Shown: piece by piece, positions 7,724 through 17,180 of the stretch
How the letters are laid out: every line of letters starts with the position of its first letter
Numbering within the stretch: the first letter of the stretch is position 1
NCBI GenBank assembly: GCA_016704275.1
Contig: JADJAK010000002.1
Location: forward strand, 434,001 to 498,000
Source: Gemmatimonadota bacterium
Lineage (GTDB): Bacteria > Gemmatimonadota > Gemmatimonadetes > Gemmatimonadales > GWC2-71-9
Direction: 5' to 3'
DNA length: 64,000 nt
Program-made: the position numbers and the translations under genes
Notes under the pieces: generated by a model
Database searches by the model: none
What the model was told of the DNA's origin: nothing
The model's input: only the letters and a program-made list of their open reading frames with translations

Positions 7724-9978
7724 GACTGGCGGCGACCGAGGGTCGCCTCGAGGCGCGCCGCGAGGGCCCGGGGACGGAACGGCTTGGTCAGGAAGTCGGT
7801 CGCTCCGAGCTGCAGCACCCGCACTTCGTTGTCCTCGTCGCCACGGGCGGAGAGCACCACGACCGGGAGATCCATGGTGGCGGGACGGGAGCGCAACTGG
7901 GCGAGCACGGAATAGCCATCCACGTTCGGGAGATTGAGATCGAGCAGCACGAGGTCGGGGTTATGGCGATCCACTTGTTCCAGTGCCTCGGCCCCATCCC
8001 GCGCCTCACAGATCCGATACCCCTCCTGCTCCAGAAGGTCCCGCATCACCCGACGCAGGGTGTCCTCGTCCTCGACCAGCAGGATCGTCGCGCGCGCCAC
8101 CACCGGGGCCACCTCTTCCGACCCCGCGGGCGGCTCGTCGACCAACTCGAGATCGTCGAGGAAGGCGTCGCTCCGGGGCGCTGGCGCGACCGGCGGCGGC
8201 GCGATCGGCGCGGCGACGGGCGGCACGGCGGAGGCAACCGCCAGCAACTCACTGCCGCCCCGCGGCGTGACCGTCCCGTGACTCGGGATGTCGGTGACCC
8301 GGAGCAGTTCATCGATCGAGGTGTGGCCATCGAGCACGTGCCGCAGCCCGCAGTCGAAGAGCGACAGCATGCCGTTGGCGCGCGCCATTTCGGCGATGCC
8401 GTGGGCCGTGGCGTTGGACCCGACGACTCGCTCGAGCTCCGGCGTCATCTCCAGCAGCTCGACGATCGAGAAGCGCCCACGATAGCCGGTCTGCGTGCAC
8501 TGCCCGCAGCCGACCGCCTTGAAGAGCTGGGCACCCTCCGGCACGTACGGCAGCACCCGCGCCGGCAGTTCGGCGATCGGCTGCGACGTGCGACACACCG
8601 GACAGAGTTGGCGCATCAGACGCTGGGCAATCACGCCGCGGAGCGCTGCACCGATCTTGAAGGCCTCGAGGCCCATGTCGACGAGGCGCGTCACCGTGTT
8701 CGGTGCATCGTTGGTGTGCAGCGTCGACAGCACGAGGTGGCCCGTCAGCGAGGCCTGCACGGCAATCTGCGCCGTCTCGAGGTCACGGATTTCGCCGACC
8801 AGGACCACGTCGGGGTCCTGACGCAGGATCGAGCGCAACGCCGCGGCAAAGGTGAGCCCCTGTTTGTCGTTGGTCTGCACCTGCACAATGTTGCGCCCGA
8901 GCCGGTATTCGACCGGATCCTCGACGGTGATGATGTTGATCCCTTCGCGCTGGATCTCGCGGATGCAGGCGTACAGCGTCGTCGTCTTCCCCGAGCCGGT
9001 CGGGCCGGTGCAAAGCACCACCCCTTCCTTGTGGCCGAGCATGCGGCGGATCCCGTCCTGTTCTTCCGGATAGAGCCCGAGCGAGGGGAGCGCCAGCGCC
9101 GTGCTCTGGGTGTTCAGAATGCGGATGACGACCTTCTCGCCATGCGTCGCCGGCAGCGTCGAAATTCGCAGATCGACCGGCGTCCCGCTCGCCTGGGAGA
9201 CGCGCGCACGGCCGTCCTGCGGCCGCAACCGATCGGCGATGTCCATCCCGGCCATGATCTTCACGCGCGAGATCAGCGGAATGCCCGCCTTCCGCGGAAT
9301 CGTCATCGCCTGGCGCAACACGCCGTCGATCCGATAGCGGACAATGACCGACTGCTCGCCCGACTCGATGTGGATGTCGCTGGCCCGCGAGATGATCCCG
9401 TCGGCGAGGAGCACATTCACCAGCTTGATGATCGGCCGCGAGGTGGCTTCGGCAGTCAGCAGGTCGGTCTCGTCGTCGCTCGCTTCCTCCACCAATTCGG
9501 CGCCCTCGAGACCGTCCATCCCCGAGAGCATGTCCGCGACGGTGCCATCATTGATGTGCGTGCCGTAGAGCTCGTCGAGCTTCTCGCGGATCCGCGGCGG
9601 CGATGCCAGCGCCATCCGTACCTCGCGTCCGGTGGCGAAGGCGAGCGCCTGTTCGGCACCGACGTCGAACGGGTTGGCGGTGGCGACGAGCAGCAGGGCA
9701 TCGGTCACGCTGACCGGCACGACGCGATAGCGACGCGCGAGCGCCTCGGGGAGGGCGTCTCGACCCGCTGCATCGACCAGCGTCAGGTCTGCGATCGGCA
9801 ACCGGCAACGAGCCGAGAGGGCGGCCAGGATGTCGGCCTCGGGCAGCATCCGCGCATCGAGGACGCGCTCCCAGAGGGAGTCGTGCGTGGTCTGCCCCTC
9901 CTGCGCGCGCTCCAGCGTCCCCGCCGGGAGGAGGGGGCCGAGAATCGTTGCCAGCCACTCATCGTTGAAGCTCGCCAC
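7720..9978 (-). CDS. PilB/GspE-type ATPase fused to a C-terminal receiver domain
   Basis: The 752-residue protein starts at GTG 9978. An N-terminal MshEN/T2SSE-N-like domain spans about 1-140. The secretion ATPase core spans about 175-560, with Walker A GPTGSGKT (325-332), Walker B VVLVGE (391-396), an Asp/His-box region VEDPVEYR and LSTLHTNDA, and the zinc tetracysteine CPVC (459-462)/CGQC (491-494). After a Pro/Ala-rich linker (about 575-628) comes a complete CheY-like receiver: acidic pocket E636-D637, phospho-acceptor D680 in LLDLNLP, S710 and K732 in TKPF. Such ATPases drive type IV pilus extension or type II secretion. The receiver suggests control of assembly by phosphorylation. No other pilus gene is nearby, and the downstream partner is hisC. 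Confidence 0.93.
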   Translation of the reverse strand: MASFNDEWLATILGPLLPAGTLERAQEGQTTHDSLWERVLDARMLPEADILAALSARCRLPIADLTLVDAAGRDALPEALARRYRVVPVSVTDALLLVATANPFDVGAEQALAFATGREVRMALASPPRIREKLDELYGTHINDGTVADMLSGMDGLEGAELVEEASDDETDLLTAEATSRPIIKLVNVLLADGIISRASDIHIESGEQSVIVRYRIDGVLRQAMTIPRKAGIPLISRVKIMAGMDIADRLRPQDGRARVSQASGTPVDLRISTLPATHGEKVVIRILNTQSTALALPSLGLYPEEQDGIRRMLGHKEGVVLCTGPTGSGKTTTLYACIREIQREGINIITVEDPVEYRLGRNIVQVQTNDKQGLTFAAALRSILRQDPDVVLVGEIRDLETAQIAVQASLTGHLVLSTLHTNDAPNTVTRLVDMGLEAFKIGAALRGVIAQRLMRQLCPVCRTSQPIAELPARVLPYVPEGAQLFKAVGCGQCTQTGYRGRFSIVELLEMTPELERVVGSNATAHGIAEMARANGMLSLFDCGLRHVLDGHTSIDELLRVTDIPSHGTVTPRGGSELLAVASAVPPVAAPIAPPPVAPAPRSDAFLDDLELVDEPPAGSEEVAPVVARATILLVEDEDTLRRVMRDLLEQEGYRICEARDGAEALEQVDRHNPDLVLLDLNLPNVDGYSVLAQLRSRPATMDLPVVVLSARGDEDNEVRVLQLGATDFLTKPFRPRALAARLEATLGRRQS

Positions 9979-10169
9979 CTGCGTGCCGTCCCGGGTCGAA
10001 GGCCCACACCAAAGAGTCCCCGAAATCTATGCCAGACAAGGGGATGGGGCCAAACCGCCGGCGCCAGCATGCTGCAGGACGACAGGGTGGTGCGCCGGGG
10101 TGCCGTTGGGGCGTCCATGGAGGTAGTCGCGCACCCGGTGCGGCCGCCGCCCCGAATCCGGAGCCCTGC

Positions 10170-10757
10170 ATGCCCCAACGCGCCGCCAGTCTCGAGGAAA
10201 TGCTCGATCAGATCGAGGAAGTCTCCACGGAGACCACCTCGGTCACATTTGACCAGATTCTCGACGCGGTGGGGCGTCGCTCCTTCGGGCCGTTGCTGAT
10301 CGTGGCGGGGTTGGTCGTGCTGGCGCCGGTGGTCGGTGACATCCCGGGGATGCCGACGGCGGTGGCGATCTTCGTCGCGCTGGTCGCCGGCCAGTTCGCG
10401 TTCGGCGCCGAGCAGATCTGGCTCCCGCGCTGGATGCTCGACCGCTCGGTCAAGAGCGCCAGGCTCGGCAAGCCGCTCCGCTTCCTGCGGAAGCCCGCTG
10501 CCTGGATCGACGGACTGACCCGACCCCGTCTGCGAGCGCTCGCCGGCCCCCACGCGGTTCGCGTCGTGGCGAGCATCTGCCTGGCGCTCGCCGTGGTGAT
10601 GCCGCTCATGGAGGTTGTGCCGTTCAGCGCCAACGCGGCCGGCCTCATCTTGGCGGTGTTCGGGCTCGCGCTGATCGCCAGCGACGGCCTCATGGTGGTC
10701 ATCGGTACCCTGGTGACGCTGGCAACGCTGGTGTTGATGGCGCTGGTCCTGTTCTAG
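10170..10757 (+). CDS. ExoD-family membrane protein
   Basis: The ATG at 10170 gives 195 residues; the upstream in-frame extension is low-complexity and not credible. The N-terminal helix (SLEEMLDQIEE...) is followed by the ExoD pattern GRRSFGPLLIVAGLVVLAPV with the GDIPGMPT turn. About four membrane segments follow, ending LVTLATLVLMALVLF. ExoD proteins were named from a rhizobial exopolysaccharide phenotype; their biochemical role is unknown. The gene stands alone, divergent from the PilB-like ATPase gene. Confidence 0.8.
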   Translation: MPQRAASLEEMLDQIEEVSTETTSVTFDQILDAVGRRSFGPLLIVAGLVVLAPVVGDIPGMPTAVAIFVALVAGQFAFGAEQIWLPRWMLDRSVKSARLGKPLRFLRKPAAWIDGLTRPRLRALAGPHAVRVVASICLALAVVMPLMEVVPFSANAAGLILAVFGLALIASDGLMVVIGTLVTLATLVLMALVLF

Positions 10758-10890
10758 GCCCACCCCCTGGCTGTGTCACTGAAGCGCCGGATGATGCTGA
10801 TCGTCCCGTCCTTGAAGTCCGCACCGTCGAGCCGGGCAAGCATGTCAATGTCCCGCCCTGGTCGAACGGTCGAGAACCGTTCACCCGGTA
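10754..10890 (-). pseudogene. Remnant of a paralogous C-terminal domain
   Basis: Just downstream of the beta-propeller gene, on the same strand, a short open stretch encodes DMLARLDGADFKDGTISI. This closely resembles the start of that gene's own C-terminal domain (EMMAVLTGTDFEDGTIEL). The match covers only about 20-30 residues before a stop at the end of the convergent ExoD-like gene. There is no start codon with a ribosome-binding site. I read it as the leftover of a decayed duplicate. Confidence 0.45.
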
Positions 10891-10896
10891 GCCGAT

Positions 10897-12873
10897 TCAC
10901 TTGGGAGTCACTCGCAGGTTCGAGAAATACGCATCGGAACTGATGCGCGCCCACAGCGCGATCGCGCCGCGCCCCGTCCCATGTTTGAGGTCATTGACCA
11001 CCAGCGCAGGCTGGCTCGCCCCATTGATGTACAGGCGCGCCTGATTGCCGGTCACGGCGATCTTCATTCGCGTCCACCCGCCGGCCTCCATGTCAGCATA
11101 CGACTCGTAGACCCCAGGGCTCGATTGCCGAAGGAGGTTCCACGGTGCGTCCGGGCTCGCCTCATACTGCACGGAGCGATTCCGGAAGAGCTCGTCCTCA
11201 AGCCGCGCATTCTCGGGACGGAGGTAGAAGCGCTCGGACGAATCGCCCCGCACGCGGAATGAGAGGCCGACGAAGCCCTTGTAGGCACTCACATTGTCCG
11301 TCGCGTAGCCGGCTCGCCGAGCGCCCGAGACGTCGAGCTCGATGGTCCCGTCCTCGAAATCGGTGCCGGTGAGGACCGCCATCATCTCCTGGTCGCTGTC
11401 CTGTTCGTGGCCGGCGAGCGGGAAGAGGTGGAGCGCCGGTCGTTCACGGTGCGCCACCCATGCCGCGCGCGCGTTCACCAAGGTGAGGGCGGTGCCGGGC
11501 GCCAAGCGGACGGTGTCGACCGCCGGCGATGGCACCGGACGGAGACGTGCGATGCGCGCAGGCCCCTGCCCTGGTGACTCGCCGTAGGCGAGCCAGACGT
11601 CATCCGAACGCGGGTCGAACGTCAGGTGACGTACCAGCGCGCCGCGACTCGGCAGCGGGTAATAGTCGAACCGTCGCTCGCGCGGATGGTAGGCGAAGAC
11701 CGCGTCGGCCGTTCCCGTCCCGATCCAGATCGTCCCGGTGCGCGGGTGCACACGCGCGATGTAGGGCGCCGCATCCTTGATCGGCAACGGGATCTCCTCG
11801 AAGCGGGACGCCGCATCAGCCGAGGGATCGAGGCGCACCAGATGGCCTGCCCCGTACGTCGGGATCCAGACGACCCCGTGCTGATCCACGTCGAGTCGGC
11901 GCGGCCCGCTGGCCGTGGTCGGCATCGGATAGACGTCCGACTTGCCGGTGCTCGGATGAAAAGCCACGATTCGATTGCCCTGCAACTCGCTCATCCAGAT
12001 CGTCCCGTTCGGACCGGTACGGAGCTCGTAGGGCACCGGGCCGCCGTCCCCGGTCGCGAGGGTCGGATGCGGGGGCAGGACATGCGTGCGGACGCCCCCT
12101 GCGCGCGCGATCGAGGCGAGCAGTTCCGGTGATTGCGTGAAGTGCCCGTTCACCCAGGCGCCCCCGGCCGAATCGAGGGCGACGCTGTGCGCATACATCC
12201 CGACGTCCCAGGTCGCCCACTCCGTGCCGTCGTAGCGGGCAAGCTGATGCGGCCCACCGAGGACGACCCACCAGTTGCCCGACGCATCGAGCTCCACGGC
12301 CCTGGGATTGGACTTCGCCACCGGGATCTCGACCGTTGACCATGCCCCGCTCTCCGGCTCCAGCAGATGCATCGCATGCGAGCGCATCCCGGTCACGACG
12401 ATCCGCCCCGTGCGTTCGACCGCGACGTCATGGGGCAGGTCGGCGGAATCGGGGAGCAGGTATTCGCGGATCTCGGCCGCCGCCGCTGCCAAGGGCACGC
12501 GCGCTGCCGGCTGCGGGGACTCGCCGAGATTGCGCACGAGCCACTCGGCGGTGCGCTCTGGATCGCGGCCCCCGGAGATGACCGGAAATCCGGTGGTCGC
12601 CCCAGCATACCCGAGCATCCGCTGGGTCGCCGTGACCCAACTCTCAATCGGACGCGGTGCGCCCAGGGGCCGGAAGTGGCGTGACTCGAGCTGATGGCAA
12701 TTGGTGCAGTCGATGATGAACTGGCGCTTGGTCTCACCATCCGGGAGGCGCGCCAGCCACTCCGCACTCGTGGGGGGTTCCGGTGGCACGGAGCGCGCGG
12801 GAGGGCGAGAGAATCCGACGGTCGCGAGGCCTCCAGCCACCAACAGACAGGCAGGAACTGCTTGCAGTCGCAT
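10897..12873 (-). CDS. Secreted one-heme c-type, Vgb-like beta-propeller protein with lectin-like C-terminus
   Basis: The ATG at 12873, with a GAGGAACG-type ribosome site just upstream, gives 658 residues with a signal peptide (MRLQAVPACLLVAGGLATVG). A single heme c motif CTNCH is at 56-60. Residues about 130-480 form a beta-propeller with repeated motifs such as GPNGTIWMSELQGNRI and DQHGVVWIPTYGAG, as in virginiamycin B lyase/SMP-30 relatives. The last about 150 residues begin with LTGTDFEDGTIELDV and resemble a concanavalin-like jelly-roll domain. The protein is probably periplasmic or surface-located; the heme suggests redox or sensing, and antibiotic lysis should not be assumed. A decayed copy of its last domain lies directly behind it. 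Confidence 0.75.
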   Translation of the reverse strand: MRLQAVPACLLVAGGLATVGFSRPPARSVPPEPPTSAEWLARLPDGETKRQFIIDCTNCHQLESRHFRPLGAPRPIESWVTATQRMLGYAGATTGFPVISGGRDPERTAEWLVRNLGESPQPAARVPLAAAAAEIREYLLPDSADLPHDVAVERTGRIVVTGMRSHAMHLLEPESGAWSTVEIPVAKSNPRAVELDASGNWWVVLGGPHQLARYDGTEWATWDVGMYAHSVALDSAGGAWVNGHFTQSPELLASIARAGGVRTHVLPPHPTLATGDGGPVPYELRTGPNGTIWMSELQGNRIVAFHPSTGKSDVYPMPTTASGPRRLDVDQHGVVWIPTYGAGHLVRLDPSADAASRFEEIPLPIKDAAPYIARVHPRTGTIWIGTGTADAVFAYHPRERRFDYYPLPSRGALVRHLTFDPRSDDVWLAYGESPGQGPARIARLRPVPSPAVDTVRLAPGTALTLVNARAAWVAHRERPALHLFPLAGHEQDSDQEMMAVLTGTDFEDGTIELDVSGARRAGYATDNVSAYKGFVGLSFRVRGDSSERFYLRPENARLEDELFRNRSVQYEASPDAPWNLLRQSSPGVYESYADMEAGGWTRMKIAVTGNQARLYINGASQPALVVNDLKHGTGRGAIALWARISSDAYFSNLRVTPK

Positions 12874-13095
12874 CAGTGGCGTTCCTCGTTCCGGGGATGA
12901 TGGTCCGGTCGGCCTGGAGGGCGGGCGCATCGTTCCCGCATGGTCACCGGATCGGGACGGCCGACGGAGTAGGCAGGAGCTGGGGCGGCTGCAACCTGAG
13001 GCTGGAGGAGATCCGCGAACGTGCGCCTCGCTACGCGCCCCAGGGAGTGCCGGTTTCCGGAGCGGCGGTCGCGGCCCCTGCGCCGAACGCAATCC

Positions 13096-15117
13096 TTACA
13101 TCACCGGCCACCAATCCGGATGGGCGTCCAGACTCACACCGAACCGCCCAGTCCGGAGCGAGATCCCTGCCTCGACCCGGAAGAGCGGCCCCCAGAGATC
13201 GAGGCGTACCCCAGCGACCGTCTCTACCCGCCCGCTCGCGCGCCACGGCAGGTCGCGCGCGTCACCACCGGTGATTCCGGCGGCGAGGAACGGGGTCACT
13301 GCACTCGGGAGCCGCAGTCCGCGGGCGTTCGGGAGCGGTGGCATCGGCAGCGTCGCCGGTACCGTCCAGCCGATCTCGACCCGCGCCATCCGCGCCCCAC
13401 CCAGTGCGCGGTAGGGAATGCCTGGTAAGGTATGCCTCCCGCCGAGCACGAAGGCGCGGTAGCCGGGCAGCCCCGGACTCGCCGCCCCGACGTCCACTGT
13501 CGCGCCGAGACGCCCGTCACCCAGCGTCACGCCGCCGCGCCAGGAGGCGTCGAATCGCTGCCAGCTCGCGGCACCCGCGCCGGCCTCCGCCCCGGCGCGC
13601 CATCCGTTGCCCGCCGCGTCGCGGTGGGAAAGCCCAAGCCGCGCGATCGTCGCGGCGCCGATCCCCAGCGCCGGATTCGCGCGCGTCTCGCCGGTGATCG
13701 GCGAAAACGACGCCGCAACCGACCACGACCATTCGCGCGCGACTTCCGCGTCGAGGCTCCCACCCGCGACGGGCGTGCGCACGCCGAGTGCAACCCGTTC
13801 GAGCAGCGTCCAGTCACCCAGATCGGCGCCGCCCACCATCGTGGCGAGCGAACTGACCACCCCGCTGCCGCTCGGCGCGTCGCCCACATCGGCGAGTCGG
13901 CGCTCCATGCCGAGCGTCCACGACGCACCGGCGACTGACCGTGCCAACGACAGACCGCCAACAACTCGGGCATCGCTGCCGCCGATCCCGAGCCGAGCCC
14001 TGAGCGTCACGACGCCACCGAGTTGGCGTCGCACGCCGAGCATCGGCGTCACGCCACTGACGCGGGTGACGCGGAGCAGGTCCGAGACGCCCCCGGCCGC
14101 GAGTCGGGTGTGCGGCAGGCCATCGAGGAGACGTCCACCCAACGCCTGCATGGCGGCCCGCTGCGCCTCGGCAATTGCCGCATCGGCATCGGGGAGTGGC
14201 GCGAGGCGTTCCGCGAGTGATTGCCGCCAGGTCGTGTCACCACCGGGGCGGCGCAGTCCGTCGACCTGGAAGCCGAGGAATCGATTCATGACGTGGGCCA
14301 CGCCGAGCTCGTAGTCGGTGAGCGTCCAGTCGGCGCGGAGGATCGTGCGGAGGGGCAGGTCGAGGATCGGTTCGCCCCGGCGGATCACGATGGACTGTTG
14401 CCACGGCAGCCAGCGGGTCCCCTCCTGCAGTGAATTCTCGAGCGTCACCGTGATGTCCTCCACCGAAGGATCACGGTACGACGCCGGCGTGAAGGTGAAG
14501 CGGAAGCGCACCAGCGCGGCCCGGTCGATGTCGAGGTACAGCGTCCCCACGGTGCCGGGCGCCGTCGGGTCGAGCGGCCGCACATCGACGGCTACCACGC
14601 GGACGGTGCCCCCGGGGCCCGCGATGCGGAGGGTATCCCGCTCGGCGAACTGGTAGCGGAGCAGCCCGGCGGGCGAGAGCGGGTGCAGCACGTCGCGCAC
14701 CTCTTCGCCCTCGCCGAGGCGAAGAACCCCGCCGAAGTCGTTGGCGACGATCCCCAGATGGTCGCGATGGTAGCGGACGCGATTCGGCAGGAAGGAGGAA
14801 TCGCGCCAGGCCACGATGATCTGCTTGTGCCGGTTCGGGGCCTCCCCGTACACTTCGACCTCGAGTTCATCCGCCCGGATCACCCGTTCCACGGACGTGC
14901 CCCCGTGTTCGACCACCGATGTCATCCGCACCACGCCGTGGGCGCGAGCCTGCCAGGCGGCCAGGAGGGTGTCGGCATCGCGGGAGAGCCGGTGCGTGGC
15001 GGCGCGCTGCAGGAGCGGCAGCGAGTCTCCGCGGTGCCACAGCTGCGCCGCGAGACGCCCCGGACCGAGCAGGAGCGCCCCGAGCAGGGCGACGGCACCA
15101 CGCAGCGGCGGGATCAT
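13096..15117 (-). CDS. Large exported protein with probable outer-membrane barrel
   Basis: The frame opens at GTG 15120, but the ATG at 15117 starts a clean signal peptide (MIPPLRGAVALLGALLLGPG...AAQ). The mature protein is about 650 residues. Residues about 40-290 are mixed alpha/beta with carboxypeptidase-like strands. The second half is Gly-rich with alternating hydrophobic residues and ends in a short strand (FGVSLDAHPDWWPVM), typical of an outer-membrane barrel. I do not recognise the family with certainty. It may be co-transcribed with the propeller gene 222 bp downstream; I see no element in that gap. Confidence 0.65.
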   Translation of the reverse strand: MIPPLRGAVALLGALLLGPGRLAAQLWHRGDSLPLLQRAATHRLSRDADTLLAAWQARAHGVVRMTSVVEHGGTSVERVIRADELEVEVYGEAPNRHKQIIVAWRDSSFLPNRVRYHRDHLGIVANDFGGVLRLGEGEEVRDVLHPLSPAGLLRYQFAERDTLRIAGPGGTVRVVAVDVRPLDPTAPGTVGTLYLDIDRAALVRFRFTFTPASYRDPSVEDITVTLENSLQEGTRWLPWQQSIVIRRGEPILDLPLRTILRADWTLTDYELGVAHVMNRFLGFQVDGLRRPGGDTTWRQSLAERLAPLPDADAAIAEAQRAAMQALGGRLLDGLPHTRLAAGGVSDLLRVTRVSGVTPMLGVRRQLGGVVTLRARLGIGGSDARVVGGLSLARSVAGASWTLGMERRLADVGDAPSGSGVVSSLATMVGGADLGDWTLLERVALGVRTPVAGGSLDAEVAREWSWSVAASFSPITGETRANPALGIGAATIARLGLSHRDAAGNGWRAGAEAGAGAASWQRFDASWRGGVTLGDGRLGATVDVGAASPGLPGYRAFVLGGRHTLPGIPYRALGGARMARVEIGWTVPATLPMPPLPNARGLRLPSAVTPFLAAGITGGDARDLPWRASGRVETVAGVRLDLWGPLFRVEAGISLRTGRFGVSLDAHPDWWPVM

Positions 15118-15132
15118 CACTGGAAGCTAGCC

Positions 15133-15690
15133 GTGCTTCTCGCGGTCGCCGCGTGCGGCGGCGCGCGCGCAGCGCGGCCCATCGGCGCCCCGCTGCCGAC
15201 GGTCGGGAGCGGGGGTCCCCAGGCCCTGTCGAGCGTCTGGCCGCTCGACCGGCTCGGCCCGTCACCGATGGACACCACCGTGCGCTTCATGGCGCTCGTC
15301 GGACGGACGGTGGTCCTGCGTCGTCCCCGCCCCGACCTCTCGATCTTTGCCATCGTGACCTTCCCGCCAGGGTCGATGCGCGCCCGGCAGGGCGACAGCG
15401 TGACGGTGCAGATCCAGCCGACGCCGGGCCGCTATGGCTTCACCTTGACGAGCTCGGACTCGATGGCGACGGCGGCCGTCGGCACGTTCTCATACGCCGT
15501 GCACTTCGCCGCACCCGAGGGGGCGCTGGCGCGGTACCCGACCGCGACGCGCTTCGAGGCGGCGATGGGCGCGGCCGTGCTCGTGGATAGCGCGACGGCG
15601 CGCTTCCTCCCGAGCGATCGCCCCGCCGGCGACATGTTGCGCTTCGCCATCCTCGGCCCCGGCACCTACCTGCTCGCGGCTCCCCGATGA
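15133..15690 (+). CDS. Putative small lipoprotein upstream of trpE
   Basis: The GTG at 15133 is preceded by GGAAG six bases upstream and gives 185 residues starting MLLAVAACGGARAARP, with lipobox VAAC. The lack of a positive n-region leaves the start uncertain; a later ATG at 15269 would lose the signal. The start lies only about 15 bp from the divergent start of the large exported protein. The mature part holds beta-rich segments (VTVQIQPTPGRYGFTLTSSD). Its stop overlaps the trpE ATG (ATGA), so it is translationally coupled to trpE. Function unknown. Confidence 0.6.
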   Translation: MLLAVAACGGARAARPIGAPLPTVGSGGPQALSSVWPLDRLGPSPMDTTVRFMALVGRTVVLRRPRPDLSIFAIVTFPPGSMRARQGDSVTVQIQPTPGRYGFTLTSSDSMATAAVGTFSYAVHFAAPEGALARYPTATRFEAAMGAAVLVDSATARFLPSDRPAGDMLRFAILGPGTYLLAAPR

Positions 15691-17180
15691 CCGACACTCT
15701 CGCGCGCTGCCGCGCCGCCGCCGCCGCGGGATTCACGCGGGTCCCGCTCACGCGCGCGGTCGTCCTCGACGGCGACACCCCCGTCTCCGCCTTCCAGAAG
15801 CTGCACCGCGGCGACTATGGCTTCCTGCTCGAATCGCTCGAGGGTGGCGAGCGCTGGGCTCGCTACTGCTTCCTCGCGACCGAGCCCGAGGCGGTGTATC
15901 GCTATCGCGGCGCCTCGGCGGAGTGCCTGACGGCAACCACCCAGTGGGAACCGTTGGCGGCACCGTGCGATCCGCTCCATCACCTGAGTGCGTTGCTGCG
16001 GCACGACGAGGCAATGCCGGTCGATGGCTTGCCTCGCTTCACCGGCGGCGCGGTCGGCTTCTGGGGGTACGACGTCGTCCGCAGCATCGAGCATCTCCCC
16101 AATGCCCCGACCGATGACCGGGATCTCCCCGATGCGATCGCGATGGTCGTCGACACGCTGCTGGTGCTCGACAATCTCTTCCACCGCGCCCACGTGATCG
16201 CCAACGTCACCGTGGCCCCCGGGCTGGATGACGCCGAGCTGCAGCAACGCATCGCCGCCGCGGAGGCGAAGATGGCGGCGTGGATCGCGCGCCTTGCCGC
16301 CCCGGGGGCGCTGACGCCGTTGGTGCCGCAGGAGGTCGTGCCGCCGGCGATGGCCGCGCCCTACGCCGATGCCGACTATCGCCGGGATGTCGCGCGCTGC
16401 AAGGACTACATCGCCGCAGGCGACGCCTTTCAGATCGTCCTCTCCCGGCGGATGGAGCTGCACCCCGCGCCCGATCCGTTCCTGACGTATCGCTGGCTGC
16501 GCGCCCTCAATCCCGCCCCGTACTGCTACTTCCTCGCCCTCGGTCCGGTCCAGATCGCGGGGGCCTCGCCGGAGGTGCTGGTGCGCGTGGAAGCCGGCGA
16601 CGTGACGGTGCGGCCAATCGCCGGCACGCGTCCGCGCGGTCGCGACGTGGAGCAGGACCTCGCGATGGAGGCCGAACTCCGCGCCGACGCGAAGGAATGT
16701 GCCGAACACCTGATGCTCGTCGATCTCGGCCGCAACGATGTCGGCCGCGTGGCGGAGTATGGCACTGTCCGCGTGGTGCAGCAGATGGTGGTGGAGCGCT
16801 ACTCGCGGGTGATGCACCTGGTGAGTGAAGTGCGCGGCACGCTGCGCGCCGGCCTCGATGCACTCGACGCGCTAGCCGCGACCTTTCCGGCGGGCACCGT
16901 CAGCGGCGCGCCGAAGGTGCGCGCGATGCAGATCATCGACGAACTCGAGCCCACGCGGCGCGGCCCCTACGCGGGCGCCGTCGGCTACGTCGGCTACGGC
17001 GCGCGCACGCTCGATACGGCCATCGCGATCCGCACCGTCGTCTTCACCGGCGGCACCGCCTATGTGCAGGCCGGCGCCGGCATCGTGGCCGATTCAGTGC
17101 CGCAGGCAGAATTCGAGGAAACGGAGGCGAAGGCGGGTGCGGTGGTGACGGCGTTGGCGCTTGCAGGTCGTAAGTCGTAG
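15687..17180 (+). CDS. trpE: Anthranilate synthase component I
   Basis: The 497-residue chorismate-binding enzyme shows GTVSGAPKVRAMQIIDELEP and GPYAGAVGYVGY, plus the N-terminal inhibitor-binding region FLLESLEGGERWARYCFLA. It makes anthranilate from chorismate with the TrpG amidotransferase, which is not in this window. The last residues (AGRKS) and the TAG stop are read from a GTCGTAA/GTCGTAG repeat, so the C-terminus has been shaped by the repeat. Start ATG overlaps the previous stop. Confidence 0.95.
   Translation: MTDTLARCRAAAAAGFTRVPLTRAVVLDGDTPVSAFQKLHRGDYGFLLESLEGGERWARYCFLATEPEAVYRYRGASAECLTATTQWEPLAAPCDPLHHLSALLRHDEAMPVDGLPRFTGGAVGFWGYDVVRSIEHLPNAPTDDRDLPDAIAMVVDTLLVLDNLFHRAHVIANVTVAPGLDDAELQQRIAAAEAKMAAWIARLAAPGALTPLVPQEVVPPAMAAPYADADYRRDVARCKDYIAAGDAFQIVLSRRMELHPAPDPFLTYRWLRALNPAPYCYFLALGPVQIAGASPEVLVRVEAGDVTVRPIAGTRPRGRDVEQDLAMEAELRADAKECAEHLMLVDLGRNDVGRVAEYGTVRVVQQMVVERYSRVMHLVSEVRGTLRAGLDALDALAATFPAGTVSGAPKVRAMQIIDELEPTRRGPYAGAVGYVGYGARTLDTAIAIRTVVFTGGTAYVQAGAGIVADSVPQAEFEETEAKAGAVVTALALAGRKS

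Noticed and set aside
7708..10299. Very long open frame on the plus strand opposite hisC and the PilB-like gene
   Set aside because: Arg/His/Gln-rich antisense shadow typical of high-GC coding; no domain, and the minus strand carries clear conserved genes.
10897..12873. Virginiamycin B lyase (antibiotic resistance)
   Set aside because: Only the propeller repeats resemble Vgb; the heme motif and extra domain argue for another role.
12874..13095. Small gene or RNA in the 222-bp gap between the two exported-protein genes
   Set aside because: No frame with a ribosome site and no recognisable RNA motif; only shadow frames.
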